This document shows, one piece after another, positions 11,501 through 24,000 of a DNA stretch of 64,000 bases. A program made the translations under genes and the position numbers. Within the stretch, counting starts at the first letter, position 1. The number at the start of each line of letters is the position of its first letter. Under the pieces are notes generated by a model. It was not told where the DNA came from, made no database searches, and saw nothing but the letters and a program-made list of their open reading frames with translations. This DNA is from Lantana camara. Taxonomy: Eukaryota > Streptophyta > Magnoliopsida > Lamiales > Verbenaceae. The stretch covers positions 89,726,001-89,790,000 of the forward strand of contig CM074856.1 in the NCBI GenBank assembly GCA_037501455.1, given 5' to 3'.

Positions 11501-13046
11501 ATTTGGAGTTGGGAGGAAGTAGTAAGATCGAGCCTATTGTGATAAAAGCCCGGGTATTCAATATTACCATTCAACCGGAATTGAAATCTAGATTATTTGA
11601 GGCTCAAGGTAAGGATCCAGAAGTTCAGAAGCTAGTTGTTAAAGCAAGAAAGGATCCGGAAAGTCCATTTGGGTTTGATGAAGCTGGTTTTCTTCGCTTC
11701 AAGAACCGAGTAGTGGTACCCGATGAATTGAAAAGGGTATTGATGGAGGAAGCTCATAAGTCGGCCTATTCAGTACATCCGGGAGGAAACAAAATGTATA
11801 GAGACTTAAAACAATTTTATTGGTGGCGTGGATTAAAGAAGGATGTAGCCGAGTTCGTGAAGTGTTGTTTAACGTGTCAACAAGTTAAAGCTGAACATCA
11901 AAAGTCGGGAGGTCTCTTACAGCCGTTGCCTATCCCCGAGTGGAAGTGGGAACAGGTGACAATGGATTTTATATGCGGATTACCTAGAGTAAAAGGTGGC
12001 TACGACGGTATTTGGGTGATTGTTGATCGGTTAACGAAATCTGCTCACTTCTTACCGATCTGGATGTCTTTCAAGATTAAGAAGTTGGCCGAGATTTATA
12101 ATAGAGAGATTATTCGCCTCCATGGGATTCCAGTGAGTATTGTTTCGGATAGAGATCCCCGCTTTACTTCTAAGTTGTGGCGAGAATTGCAAGATATATT
12201 GGGAACAAAACTTCAGTTTAGCACGGCTTTTCATCCCCAAACCGATGGTCAATCTGAGAGGGTGATAAGATATTTAGAAGATTTGCTCCGGTCGTGTGCT
12301 TTAGATTTTTCAAATTCATGGTGTGACCAACTCCCCTTTATTGAATTTGCTTATAACAATAGCTATCAATCCTTTATCGGCATGGCTCCTTATGAGTTAC
12401 TTTATGGGCGGAAATGTCGATCCCCATTATTCTTTGATCTAGAGGAGTGGAGATGGACGAAACAAGAAGGGGTGAAGAAAGGGGAGAAACTTGAAAGACC
12501 TTCTAAAGTTGTGGAAGCCATGATTGAGAAAGTTCAGGCCATACAACAACGGATAAAGGCTGCACAAGATAGGCAAAAAAGCTACGCCGATATTCGCCGG
12601 AGGGATCTTAAGTTTGAAGTTGGAGATCGAGTTTTCTTGAAAGTATCTCCAAGAAAGGGATTTTTTCATATTGGAAAAGGAGGAAAGCTTAATCCTCGTA
12701 TTTGGGTCCGTTCGAGATTCTTGAGAGAATTGGAGTTGTGGCTTATAGATTGGATCTACCTCCTAATCTTACCGGAATTCACAATGTTTTTCATGTATCT
12801 CAATTAAGAAAATATTATCCGGATGAAACCGAGATTCTCTCCGTTGAAGAGGTTGAGTTGGAGCGAAATCTATCCTTTATTCAGAAACCGGTTAGGATTT
12901 TGGACAAGAAATATCAAGAATTGAGAAATCGACAAATTCCTGTGGTCAAGGTATTATGGCGGAGTGATAAAACTGAAGAAATGACTTGGGAGCCGGAAGA
13001 GAAGATGAAAAGGTTCCATCCAGAATTGTTTATTTCCGATCAGTGA
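8555..13046 (+). pseudogene. E1 gag-pol pseudogene (gag, PR, RT, RNase H, integrase, chromodomain)
   Basis: The likely ATG is at 8555, one base after TTTCAG; an upstream ATG at 8528 is in frame. Gag has a basic Pro/His-rich start and a capsid-like domain (8780-9130). Two CX2CX4HX4C zinc knuckles lie at about 9466-9568. The protease site reads DPG near 9724, where DSG or DTG is commoner. RT carries FIDD at 10708-10719. RNase H (TDAS) lies near 11150, then the HHCC integrase start at 11775-11885 and the DDE core. The C-terminus ends in the chromodomain-like [11 protein letters not shown] block. Breaks: a 1-nt loss near 8970, TAG at 9358-9360, TAG at 10912-10914 and a frameshift near 12700. Compared with E3 and E2 the protein is otherwise full length, so decay is fairly recent. 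Confidence 0.92.
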
Positions 13047-13067
13047 ATCTGGGGACCAGATTCTTCT

Positions 13068-13080
13068 AAGGGGGGGAGAG
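13068..13080 (+). other. E1 polypurine tract
   Basis: The purine run AAGGGGGGGAGAG ends one base before the 3' LTR. This is the expected plus-strand primer site for reverse transcription. Confidence 0.85.
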
Positions 13081-13081
13081 T

Positions 13082-15859
13082 TGTAACGACCCAAATTCCC
13101 GTAGTTCAGGTAAGCACGCCACGAGCGGGTCTTCGGGAGTTGGGGGAATTTAATTTAATCATTTCATTCAATTATTTACAACCTTCATCATATTATATAC
13201 ATTACATCTCTATGCATTTATGTAAGTCATTTACGTGAATTATATGAACTAGTTGCTATATGTGACCTAATTGCACTAAATGTCCTTGATTGACCCTTTG
13301 TGTAAATTTATGGACCTAATTGCATTAAAGAAATTGGAGCTACTTGATTTTTTGTGTAGAAAGGAAATTTGATTGAATGAAGTCAAATATTAGGAGGACT
13401 TAGTTGCAAATTGTGGTGACTCATCATAGTTAGTGGAAGACTTTAGATTCATTAGCTTTTATATTACATTGTATGTATACATTTCATTTCATACATTATA
13501 TTTGCAAGAGAGCTACACACACACACACACATTGAAGATCGATCAAAACACCAAGGAGGAGAAGGAAGATTCATCTCATAATTCAAGTCATATTTGGAAA
13601 GAATTGAGAAGCTAGCATCATCATCTTCATCATATTGCCATTCCATTTCACTTCTAGCTTATCTCAAGGTATAAGATGAACTTGGATGAATTTCTTGATG
13701 GGTGATTGAATAGGGTTTAGGATGTATTTAATGAATTCTTGGTTATTTGGAGTTAGAAGCATGATCTTGATCATTTAGCTTGCCAACTTGCATGAATTCT
13801 TGAAAAATGGGAGGTTGATGGCATGAATTCATATGGGTTTGGAATGATGAAATCTTGATGATTGATGCATGTTTCATGGTTTATATGCTACCTAATTGAT
13901 GTCTTTAAGTTATACACATGTTATGTGGTTATTTTGGAGCATTTTGGTTGAGTTTACTTTAGGGTTTCATTCCTTTTCTTTCTTCCCCGAAGCTACCCAT
14001 GTTTTGGGCCTTTTTCCACCTCTGGAACAGTACCCGGCCGGGTACTTTTTGTGCATAAAAAGTACCCGGGCGGGTAGTTTTCCCCCGCGAAGCTTCTGTA
14101 ATGCCTACCCGGTCGGGGAACTTTTTCCTTGAATTTTACCTGGCCGGGTACTCCCTCATGAGAACTCCAAATGACCTGATTTTTGATTCTTTGGAAAGAT
14201 ATTGAAGTCTAGAATAACCTCCAACTGGAATCATCTCAATATCGTTTCCCATTTGTGAGATATTATCAATTCTTTTTGGTGTCGCTGCTTTACCGACAAA
14301 CTGCATTCACCCAACTTCAAGCTTACGCCATTTTCTCCTCACTTTGAACTAGAAAACGAGACATATATCCTCGAAAAGGTATTTGTGTATAGTTTCTTAA
14401 CCAACAAGCAAAACATAATTCCAACTTCTATATCTCAAGATATTCCAGTTTTCCCTCAGCATGTACGTTTCCTAAAATTGTCGGGTTTTGCCAAACTTCA
14501 CCAAAACCCTTCTTATTACGTTCCTTTCACTTTCTTGGCTACCATATGTGACTTATATGAAATATATGCTTACTTTATTGATAATTATGCTCCTATTTGA
14601 CACTCATTGATTATAAATATATGATTGAGGTTACATATCATTGTCGTTCGTCTTAATTGGTTCATAAGAGTCGAGTTTCATGTACACTTGTTCTTGTGAC
14701 ACAGATCATGGTCCCGGTTTCGAGGAGCCCGCTCCGTAGGGTGCTCTCTTGCTTCCTTTTTGGTTGGTTTGTCAAGGTGAGGTTTAAATTCTAGCTACTT
14801 AGAACCCTTACAACCCTACGTGTATTTTCGGCCAAAACGTATCTATAGTTTTCGAACCTTATGATTTTCAAATGATTTCACGAAAATGGATTGATTGATT
14901 GATTGATTGATTGATGAATTGATTGTTTTGGCGAGTAACTATTGTTCACGTTGGGCCCGAGGGTAGTGTATTGAGCCAACCGGGAAACCAAGGGCTGACG
15001 GGTAACTCTTGCACTATCCTCACCATGGTGGGATCACCTCACCAGGAGGTTTGGTGGAGGAAGAAATCCCGTGCGTGGGAGTCATGTTCCCGACGTACAC
15101 CATGATTGGATGGTTGGGTCTTGCAAGCCCACCATCACCCGGAGGAAGAAGGATGTATTGATTGAAATTGCTAATTGTGCACGGAATTGTTTGTGTGATA
15201 ACCTAACTCATTAATTAAATTGAATGATTGTACACTTTTGGTGAAAGGTTGGAGATTTGCCCTCACTCGTCGGGCCACGTATTGAACCGATCATGATTGA
15301 ATTATTAAATTGATTAGTTGTAATCTCGGGCGAGTCCCACTTTTCTATTGAACTTATATTGCCTTCTTTTATAAAATCTTACCTGAGATTATAGCTTGCA
15401 TGGTAATTGCGCATATATTTATTTATACCCCTCGCTCAGTCCGTGTTGGACTGACCCCTCAACTTTTCAGTTTTTGCAGGATCGTGCTAGGCGGGAATTA
15501 GAGTCTAGCTTCTTTTTTTTTTTGGGTCTAGCACTTCACCTCATATTTAGGTCCATGTATTGATACTTCTTATATTTGGTAGTATGCCTTGGTCATGTTG
15601 GATACGATATTGTATTGTATGAAATGTTGGTATCTATTAATATATATGTAAATATGGTACCTATAAGTATTGAATGTTATTGCTTCCGCTTTTATTGATA
15701 CAATTGTTTAGTGGTATTAATTGAGGGTACCCGCCTAGCTTTTGAGTTTTTATTGTCTCCCGTTCGCTATAGTTTCGGTTCATGTATGAATTGCCCGTTT
15801 CATAGGTGGATTGAGGCTATAGTGCGGGGGATGTGGCGCCTAGCGTTCCGGGTGCTACA
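13082..15859 (+). repeat. E1 3' LTR
   Basis: 2778 bp, nearly collinear with 5550-8329. Differences are concentrated in the first 70 bp, where the starts read TGTAACGACCC and TGTAATGCCCC, with scattered substitutions and small indels elsewhere. It keeps an intact AAG|GTATAAG donor at 13668|13669, exon-like 14705-14776, and the hairpin at 15436-15454. The GGAGGTT-loop stem is shortened to 5 bp by a deletion near 15040. Confidence 0.92.
14030..14149 (+). repeat. LTR dyad cluster, E1 3' LTR
   Basis: Centres start at 14036, 14068, 14111 and 14142, with spacings 32, 43 and 31. The first dyad is still a perfect 16-nt palindrome. The fourth has lost one pair (ACCT against GGGT). Confidence 0.75.
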
Positions 15860-16807
15860 TTTAATCCTCCTACAACTCCATCTCTCAATCAAGAACTAAG
15901 GCATGGGAAATTTCTCTGAGCCCTAATATTTCTATCTTTAAAGTTAAGTTTGTTGGAAAACACGAAAGAGTTGAGCAGCGGAAGATTAAAATTTTTAACA
16001 AGTTTAATCGTTGTCTTGCAATTTTCGTACAATAACGTCGGGAATAACAAGAAACTCACTTTAATTGACGCTTTCTTGTGATGTTGTTACCGCCTAACAA
16101 ACACCCTTGAAGCGGCAAGTCTTTCGAAAAGCCTTCGAATTAGACTCCCAAGTAGAAGCCCTCCAAACCATATCCACACCAGACTTCAACACGATCAAGT
16201 GAGTGAGAATACTACTTCTATGGCTTGTGTTATGGTTACGATAATTTTTGCTTTGAAATTTTTCTTTAGGTTTTTCTCAAAAAACATAACGATTCGTGAG
16301 TGTTGGTCTAAAGAATAAGAGAAGCACCATCCCTAGTATAAATACTAGGTTGGTTCGAACCTCTAGGGTTTCCAAGAACCAATTGGGTTGTTTTCTTCCT
16401 CACTAATTAACAAATTAATTATTTAATTTAATTGGAAGAACAAGTTCCCAACTTGTTCTCCAAGTCTTGCAAGAATAATCTTCTCTCTCCTACAATAGGA
16501 AGTTGGACTTTTCAACTTTCCTAAAGTTAAAGTCAATATTCAATAAATAAATTAATTCCTAATTAATTATTTATTGGGTTAAGTTTATTCGAGAAGAGTC
16601 TTAACAATTAATTTAATAATCAATTGAAAGACTAAAATTAATTAATTACAATTTAATTAATTAATTCTAGAAAAGAATTCACTTATAATATAATTACGCA
16701 ACTGGAACCACGTACGTGCCTCGTGTGTATGACACGTGGCAGCCATGCAAGCTACGCGTGACACCTGGCGGTCACGAGTTCTTGACACGTGGCAATGCCC
16801 ACGTGTT
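15860..16807. repeat. Tandem 1.2-kb repeat array, segment B
   Basis: Array sequence resumes directly after E1, with the landmark CTAGGGTTTCC near 16363, and stops inside the CCCACGTGTT motif at 16807. It continues after the CACTA element, so segments A, B and C were once contiguous. Confidence 0.9.
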
Positions 16808-17395
16808 CACTACAAGAAATTCCCAGAATTCCGACGGGAGCTCCCGTCGGAATTCCCTCGGTTTTTCGTCGGATTTTTAAGAATCCGACGGAAAACCGAG
16901 GGAATTCCGATGGGAAACAGTCCGTTGGAAAAACCCTCCTCGGAATTTATAAACCGACGGAAAACCGACGGAATCCCGAGGGACCAAAACCCAAAAAAAA
17001 AAAAAATTAGAATTAAAATAAATCCGACGGGATTCCGAGGGAAATCCCGTCGGAAATGTCCTAGGGTGATTAAAGATAATATATCTTCCGATGGGATTTC
17101 CCTCGGAATCCCGTCGGTTTTTTATTAAAATAAAATTTTAATTAATTAATTCTGACGGGATTTCCCTCGGAATCCCATCGGTTTTTTATTAAAATAAAAA
17201 AATAATTAATTAATTCCGACGGGATTTCCCTCGGAAACCCGTCGGTTTTCTTAAAATTAAAAAAAGTAAATTAATTCCGATGGGATTTCCCTCGGAATCC
17301 CGTCGGTTTTATTAAAACGAAAAAAAAAAGTTAATTAATTCCGACGGGATTCCCCTCGGAATTCCATTGGAATTTATTAAAAAAAATTAAAAAAA
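16808..17395. repeat. CACTA left sub-terminal repeat region
   Basis: About ten direct and inverted copies of the CCGACGGGATTTCCCTCGG motif, separated by AT-rich spacers of 20-40 bp. Sub-terminal motif arrays of this kind bind the TNPA-class protein in characterised CACTA elements. Some copies have CpG-type C-to-T changes (CCGATGGG). Confidence 0.85.
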
Positions 17396-20300
17396 CAAAT
17401 ATTTTACAATCATTCAATATTATTTATTCAGATCTAATTCTTCATAAATGAACACTTAATAACGGAGAATGCAAACATAAACCAATCTTATAAACTGTCC
17501 CTATAACGAAGTTTTGATCAACATTAACCAATCTCCAAGAGACTAATTTATGCCAGTCACAATTAATGAATGTTGCACGACATTATAATGAGGATAGTAA
17601 ACTAATACATACTGTCTGACATCAAGAGTAATCACAGAAAATTGTCGAAACAACAATCGGAAATTTGATGAGTAATGATTCTTAACATACTACTAATAAA
17701 AGACACAGAAAAAGAAAAGAAACTAAGTACTTTATCCAATAAATGCATCAACAGGAAAGGAAAATGTAGTTATTCATAGGAATCTTACACTTCCAGATCC
17801 TACCATTTCCAAGTAAGACAGCAAGATATACCCCATCATATCCATAGATTCAGGGTCACAATCATTAACTAGCCTCCACTTCACATCCCATGCAACCTTT
17901 CCATTGTGTGCTAAACATAACATCATTCTAGGCAATGCAACATCCACAGGAATGAACTTCTTAGACGTATTAGCATCACAAGAATCAATACTAATTCTGT
18001 TCACATCAAGGAACATGGAATCTAGACTTATGGAAGTGCAAAAGTGTTGTGTTGATCTCACTGTGAAGTGTTGAAACTCAAAAGTATCTAAATCAAATAT
18101 GACTGAAATTAAAAGACAAGCACACATTTAAGTTTGAGGAACCATTTAAGGGTAAGTGCAACACAAGCTACACCTATACTCTTGAAGCCCTGCTTTGTTT
18201 GCTTTCTAATATGGCCATGAAAACACTAATATAAGGCCCAAAGAACAGAGAAATCCTCATGACATTATCTTATTTACAGGTTTTATCCATGCATATTACC
18301 TTTGTATCAGTTAATTTCATTCTCCTCATCTTCCCACAGCTTAAACCTCCAGTAAAACACTTAAACCACAAACCTAATCAAAGCCATTGCTTCACAGGAA
18401 AACACATCTGTCTGACTCTGAAGTTTGAAACCTGAATCCAATATAAGAAAAATAAATTAGTTCATTTCTTTATTGAATAAAATCCAATAATTTAATAATC
18501 ATGCACAACAAGAAATCACGAATTGTCTAGCAATCTCAAGGTGGCTTCTGAAGTCGACCTCAATAATCAGACGCTCTGTACTTCCCGAATCATTATAGTT
18601 GATTACATCAATGTATTCATGATCACCTGAATTTTAGAGAAGCAATGTATATGAATAGGTTACTCTCATAGCTGAATCCTATATATAACCAGACAACCTT
18701 AGAATTTTAGATACTGCTAGTCCTCTCTCAAATCTGCAATACAAATGAAATTGACCACAAGTAAAATTGAAACACTTAGAGAGTAAAGCTTTAACTCATG
18801 ATACTTTTCCTCCAACCTAAATTAATTAGAATAAAATCAATTTTCAACTTAAGTAAATCAATTTATAAACCACATGTATATATTATATATCTACATGTAC
18901 CACTTTGCCAATTCATATTCTTAATATTGTTGTTTATTCATGAAAGCCTTCTACCATTCACGGGCATCAAACAAAATGAAATGAAACTGCACTATATCAC
19001 AACACTACAGAAAATATTAATTAAGAAAAACATAACAAAATTAAAACTAAATTAATTGTCTAACCTGTAGATTGAGTATACCTTCATTAGATTTCCTAAC
19101 AACATTTAGGGAGTCAAAATCCTACCAAGTAAATTAATCAACAACAATATCAATATAAAAGCCCCAAACACCTAAAGTTACTGATCATAAACAACAAATT
19201 TAAAGGACAAATAATAGGTACATACATATACATGTGAAAATGAAGAGAAGTCGAAATGGGGGTGCTGTCAAGTAAACCAGAGTTGTCATGATTGATCTCT
19301 CTATAACACCACTTCTTAGCATAGAATAGTCCAATACCATACTTAGTGCATTTTCTTTTTTGTCTTTTTTCAATCAAAGGAGTCTCAATTTTCAGCAAAA
19401 CAGTCAAATCACTGATAGGCGATAGCATCCTCATCAAGGCCAAATGAATAATTTGCCTTGGCTCTCCTAAACCATACCTATAATAAGTTCTAAGTTCACA
19501 AATTAGTTAAAATATGAAAGGCAGCAACTAAAAAGCAGAACATCAAGATACATGTCCATTTTTTAATTTAGTTTCAGAACTGTATGAAACTCTGTAAGGA
19601 ATTATGTTTACTCCGACCGAGTGTCGGGTGACTCCTTAATAGTACCCATCAAACGCAAAATCTACAGCCAAAAACATATGAATTAGTTAAATTCTCCTGC
19701 ACCCTAGACAACCAAGGTCAACAAAGTCATCCACATCTGACTCTTTCAAACCCCTTTAGTGAGAAAAGATCCATTTTATGAATCAGAAAACAGGAAACCA
19801 ATTACTAAAGCAAAAGCCAAGTCGTAGTTTTCTAATATTTATCAATCACTAACAACTTAATTTGCACAAAGCATAGTTAATTGGAGATCTCAATCTCAGT
19901 TTAGCAGTTGAGGGTAAAAACTGACAAGGTACAAACATAATAGGCCATCACAACACCAGAAACCAAATATACAGAATAATAACTGAAGAAAATGGAAGTG
20001 CTTCTACTCATACCTGCATATCATTATTTCAGGAAAAATTAGAACATCTCCAACCGACAACTTCACGTCATCCCCAACCTCACAAATGGTCAAGCGGATC
20101 TACGAATTCAAAAAATCATCCCACAGTTAACCCCAGTAAATAATTAAATATGTGTTTTTATCATTCTCTATGGAAAACAAATCACCTTGTATGATCTGGA
20201 ACTGAGCTAGTCGGCCAGAATCTAAATAGCAACAGGAAATGTAATAACATGATGCACTAAATCATAGTGCTTAACTAAATAAAAAATTAAGCCCATAAAC

Positions 20301-20740
20301 AAATAAATGTCCATATCACAAAAAATAAATGTATCACAGAAAAATGTTGCTACTTCTAAGAACACGAAAATAGAAAATTAAATCTTTAAAGTACCGAAAC
20401 TGAGCGGAGATGAGAAACTTCCTTAGGGTTTGGAGGGATGAGATGATGGGGTGAATTGGGTTCAACTCCTAATGAAGCTGGGAAGGGATGTAGCATTTAC
20501 GGAGAATATAGCCGTCATGAGGGAGCACGGTGGCGGTGGTCCGGTGGAGATCTATTTCTTTGAGTGCCGGTGGAGGATTGATGAGTTTTCCCAATCTTCG
20601 TTTTTTTTTTTTTTTGAGAGAAGCAAAGGTTGTGTGTCAATGTATGCAATTGAAAATTCGGATTCCTTAAGGCTGATTATTTGGGTTTCCTGTCCCCCTC
20701 GATTCTTCATCCCGCGGAAACCAATAGTTTTAAATTTTAT
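17396..20740 (-). pseudogene. CACTA interior with exon-like, possibly captured gene fragments
   Basis: No full gene is recognised. On the minus strand a 117-codon open stretch (18127-17774) ends near 17774. Upstream of it are open segments separated by AT-rich intron-like DNA: 19475-19150, and 20100-20018, which reads IRLTICEVGDDVKLSVGDVL and continues with IFPE. The GDVLIFPE core recalls plant sucrase/ferredoxin-like (AIM32-type) proteins, but the downstream exon does not match that family well and an in-frame stop appears upstream. CACTA elements often carry captured host exons, which fits; the alternative is a degenerate element-encoded TNP gene. The remainder is AT-rich with no other feature seen. 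Confidence 0.3.
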
Positions 20741-21042
20741 AATAAAAAAACCGACGGGATTCCGAGGGAAATCCCGTCGGAAATATTTAATGTCTATTTT
20801 TAATTTTATATTTTAAAAAATCCGACGGGATTTCCCTCGGAATCCCGTCGGAACTATTTTTAAATGTTATATTTTACAAAAACCGACGGGATTCCGAGGC
20901 GAATCCCGTCGGAATTATTTAATTTATATAATTTTTTAAAAAAATCGAAATCCGTCGGAATTCCCTCGGAATTTTCGAGGGAATTCCAACGGGCTAGTTC
21001 CCTCGGAATTTTCCGTCGGAATTCCGGGAATTTCTTGAAGTG
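20741..21042. repeat. CACTA right sub-terminal repeat region
   Basis: Inverted-orientation copies of the same motif as the left end (near 20750, 20822, 20882 and 20950-21030), ending in the terminal inverted repeat. It is shorter than the left array. Confidence 0.85.
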
Positions 21043-24000
21043 GTTAATTGCATCATTTTGATTAACAATTTGATCCTTCGTTAATCAAATTAACATCCTA
21101 CCATAACCCTTGTGTTCTGGCATTTATGTGTGACCCTTTAGCTTTATTATTCGATTTATTAGTGACAACAATTAATTAATTCATTAATTAATTAATCACG
21201 TCACAGATCACACTACCGTAATCTATCAATGCGTGTGTGACCCCTAGCCGAATAACGAAATGAATCGAAGAACCTTTCAGTCAAAGACAATCAGTGAAAT
21301 ACGATCCTCTTACAACTCCATCTCTCAATCAAGAACTAAGGCATGACAATATTCTCAGAGCCCAAATGTTCCATATCTTTAAATTTAAGTTTGTTAGAAA
21401 ACACGAAAGAGTTGAGCAGCGGAAGATTAAAATTTTCAACAAGTTTAATCGTTGTCTTGCAATTTTCGTACTGTAGCGTCGGGAACAACAAGAAACTCAC
21501 TTTAATTGAAGCTTTCTTGTGATGTTGTTACCGCCTAACAAACACCCTTCAAGCGGCAAGTCCCTCGAACGGCCTTCGAATTAGACTCCCAAGTAGAAGC
21601 CCTCCAAAGCGTATCCATACCAGACTTAGAACACGATCAAGTGAGTGAGAATACTACTTCTATGGCTTGTGTTATGGTTAGGATAATTTTTGCTTTGAAA
21701 ACTTTTCTTTTGGTTTTTCTCAAAAAACTTAACACTTCGTGATTGTTGGTCTAAATAATAAGAGAAGCACCATCCCTAGTATAAATACTAGGTTGGTTCG
21801 AACCCCTAGGGTTTCCAAGAACCAATTTGATTGTTTTCTTGCTCACTAATTAATTAATTAATTGTTTAATTTAATTGGAAGAAAAGGTTCCCAACCTGTT
21901 CTGCAAGTCTTGCAAGAATAATCTTCTCTCTCCTACAATAGGAAGTTGGACTTTTCAACTTTCCAAAAGTTAAAAGTCAATATTCAATAAATAAATTAAT
22001 TCCCAATTAATAATTTATTGGGTTAAGTTTATTTGAGAAGAGTCTTAATAATTAATTTAATAATCAATTAAAAGACTAAAATTAATTAATTACAATATAA
22101 TTAATTAATTCTAGAAAAGAATTCACTTATAATGTAATTACACAAATGGAACCACGTGTGCATGACATGTGGCAGCCACGCAGGCAACGCGTGACATCTG
22201 GCGGTCACGTGTTCTTGTAACATGGCAATGCCCACGTGTTAATTGCTCCATTTTGATTAACAATTTGATCCTTCGTTAATCAAATTAACATCCTACCATA
22301 ACCCTCGTGTTCTGGTATTTGGGTGTGACCCTTTAGCATTATTATTCGATTAGCAGTGACATCAATTAATTAATTCAGTAATTAATTAATCACTTCACAG
22401 ATCACACTACCGTAATCTATCAATGCGTGTGTGACCCCTAGCCGAATAACGAAATGAATCGAAGAACCTTTCAGTCAAAGACAATCAGTGAAATACGATC
22501 CTCTTACAACTCCATCACTCAATTAAGAACTAAGGCATGACAATATTCTCAGAGCCCAAATGTTCCATATCTTTAAATTTAAGTTTGTTAGAAAACACGA
22601 AAGAGTTGAGCAGCGGAAGATTAAAATTTTCAACAAGTTTAATCGTTGTCTTGCAATTTTCGTACTGTAGCGTCGGGAACAACAAGAAACTCACTTTAAT
22701 TGAAGCTTTCTTGTGATGTTGTTACCGCCTAACAAACACCCTTCAAGCGGCAAGTCCCTCGAACGGCCTTCGAATTAGACTCCCAAGTAGAAGCCCTCCA
22801 AAGCGTATCCATACCAGACTTAGAACACGATCAAGTGAGTGAGAATACTACTTCTATGGCTTGTGTTATGGTTAGGATAATTTTTGCTTTGAAAACTTTT
22901 CTTTTGGTTTTTCTCAAAAAACTTAACACTTCGTGATTGTTGGTCTAAATAATAAGAGAAGCACCATCCCTAGTATAAATACTAGGTTGGTTCGAACCCC
23001 TAGGGTTTCCAAGAACCAATTGGATTGTTTTCTTGCTCACTAATTAACTAATTAATTGTTTAATTTAATTGGAAGAAAAGGTTCCCAACCTGTTCTGCAA
23101 GTCTTGCAAGAATAATCTTCTCTCTCCTACAATAGGAAGTTGGACTTTTCAACTTTCCAAAAGTTAAAAGTCAATATTCAATAAATAAATTAATTCCCAA
23201 TTAATAATTTATTGGGTTAAGTTTATTTGAGAAGAGTCTTAATAATTAATTTAATAATCAATTAAAAGACTAAAATTAATTAATTACAATATAATTAATT
23301 AATTCTAGAAAAGAATTCACTTATAATGTAATTACACAAATGGAACCACGTGTGCATGACATGTGGCAGCCACGCAGGCAACGCGTGACATCTGGCGGTC
23401 ACGTGTTCTTGAAACATGGCAATGCCCACGTGTTAATTGCTCCATTTTGATTAACAATTTGATCCTTCGTTAATCAAATTAACATCCTACCATAACCCTC
23501 GTGTTCTGGTATTTGGGTGTGACCCTTTAGCATTATTATTCGATTAGCAGTGACATCAATTAATTAATTCAGTAATTAATTAATCACTTCACAGATCACA
23601 CTATCGTAATCTATCAATGCGTGTGTGACCCCTAGCCGAATAACGAAATGAATCGAAGAACCTTTCAGTCAAAGACAATCAGTGAAATACGATCCTCTTA
23701 CAACTCCATCTCTCAATCAAGAACTAAGGCATGACAATATTCTCAGAGCCCAAATGTTCCATATCTTTAAATTTAAGTTTGTTAGAAAACACGAAAGAGT
23801 TGAGCAGCGGAAGATTAAAATTTTCAACAAGTTTAATCGTTGTCTTGCAATTTTCGTACTGTAGCGTCGGGAACAACAAGAAACTCACTTTAATTGAAGC
23901 TTTCTTGTGATGTTCTTACCGCCTAACAAACACCCTTCAAGCGGCAAGTCCCTCGAACGGCCTTCGAATTAGACTCCCAAGTAGAAGCCCTCCAAAGCGT

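Larger units (their letters stand above)
5550..15859 (+). mobile_element. E1: full-length Tekay-like Ty3/gypsy retrotransposon, degenerate
   Basis: An LTR pair (5550-8329 and 13082-15859) encloses a primer-binding site, a broken gag-pol and a polypurine tract, about 10.3 kb in all. LTRs begin TGTAA and end CTACA. It sits inside a tandem-array unit: array sequence stops at 5549 and resumes at 15860. The 5-bp flanks, TATGA (5545-5549) and TTTAA (15860-15864), align to the same array position but differ at two bases, so the target duplication has decayed or the ends have recombined. Pol order (PR-RT-RH-IN-chromodomain) and the iMet-type primer site place it with chromoviruses of the Tekay/Del lineage. 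Two frameshifts and two nonsense codons make it non-autonomous now. Confidence 0.93.
16808..21042. mobile_element. CACTA (En/Spm-type) DNA transposon, non-autonomous
   Basis: 4235 bp. The left end is CACTACAAGAAATTCC and the right end is the inverted CACTTCAAGAAATTCC (one mismatch). It is flanked by a perfect 3-bp duplication GTT (16805-16807 and 21043-21045). Removing the element restores CCCACGTGTTAATTGC as in other array units. Sub-terminal regions are packed with the palindromic CCGACGGGAT / ATCCCGTCGG motif. No transposase frame of useful length is present, so it would need a transposase in trans. The interior has exon-like pieces on the minus strand. Confidence 0.93.

Noticed and set aside
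8555..13046. Endogenous pararetrovirus (caulimovirus-like) origin for the RT-containing genes
   Set aside because: LTR pairs, integrase, a polypurine tract next to the LTR and a chromodomain identify Ty3/gypsy retrotransposons; no movement or coat protein is seen.
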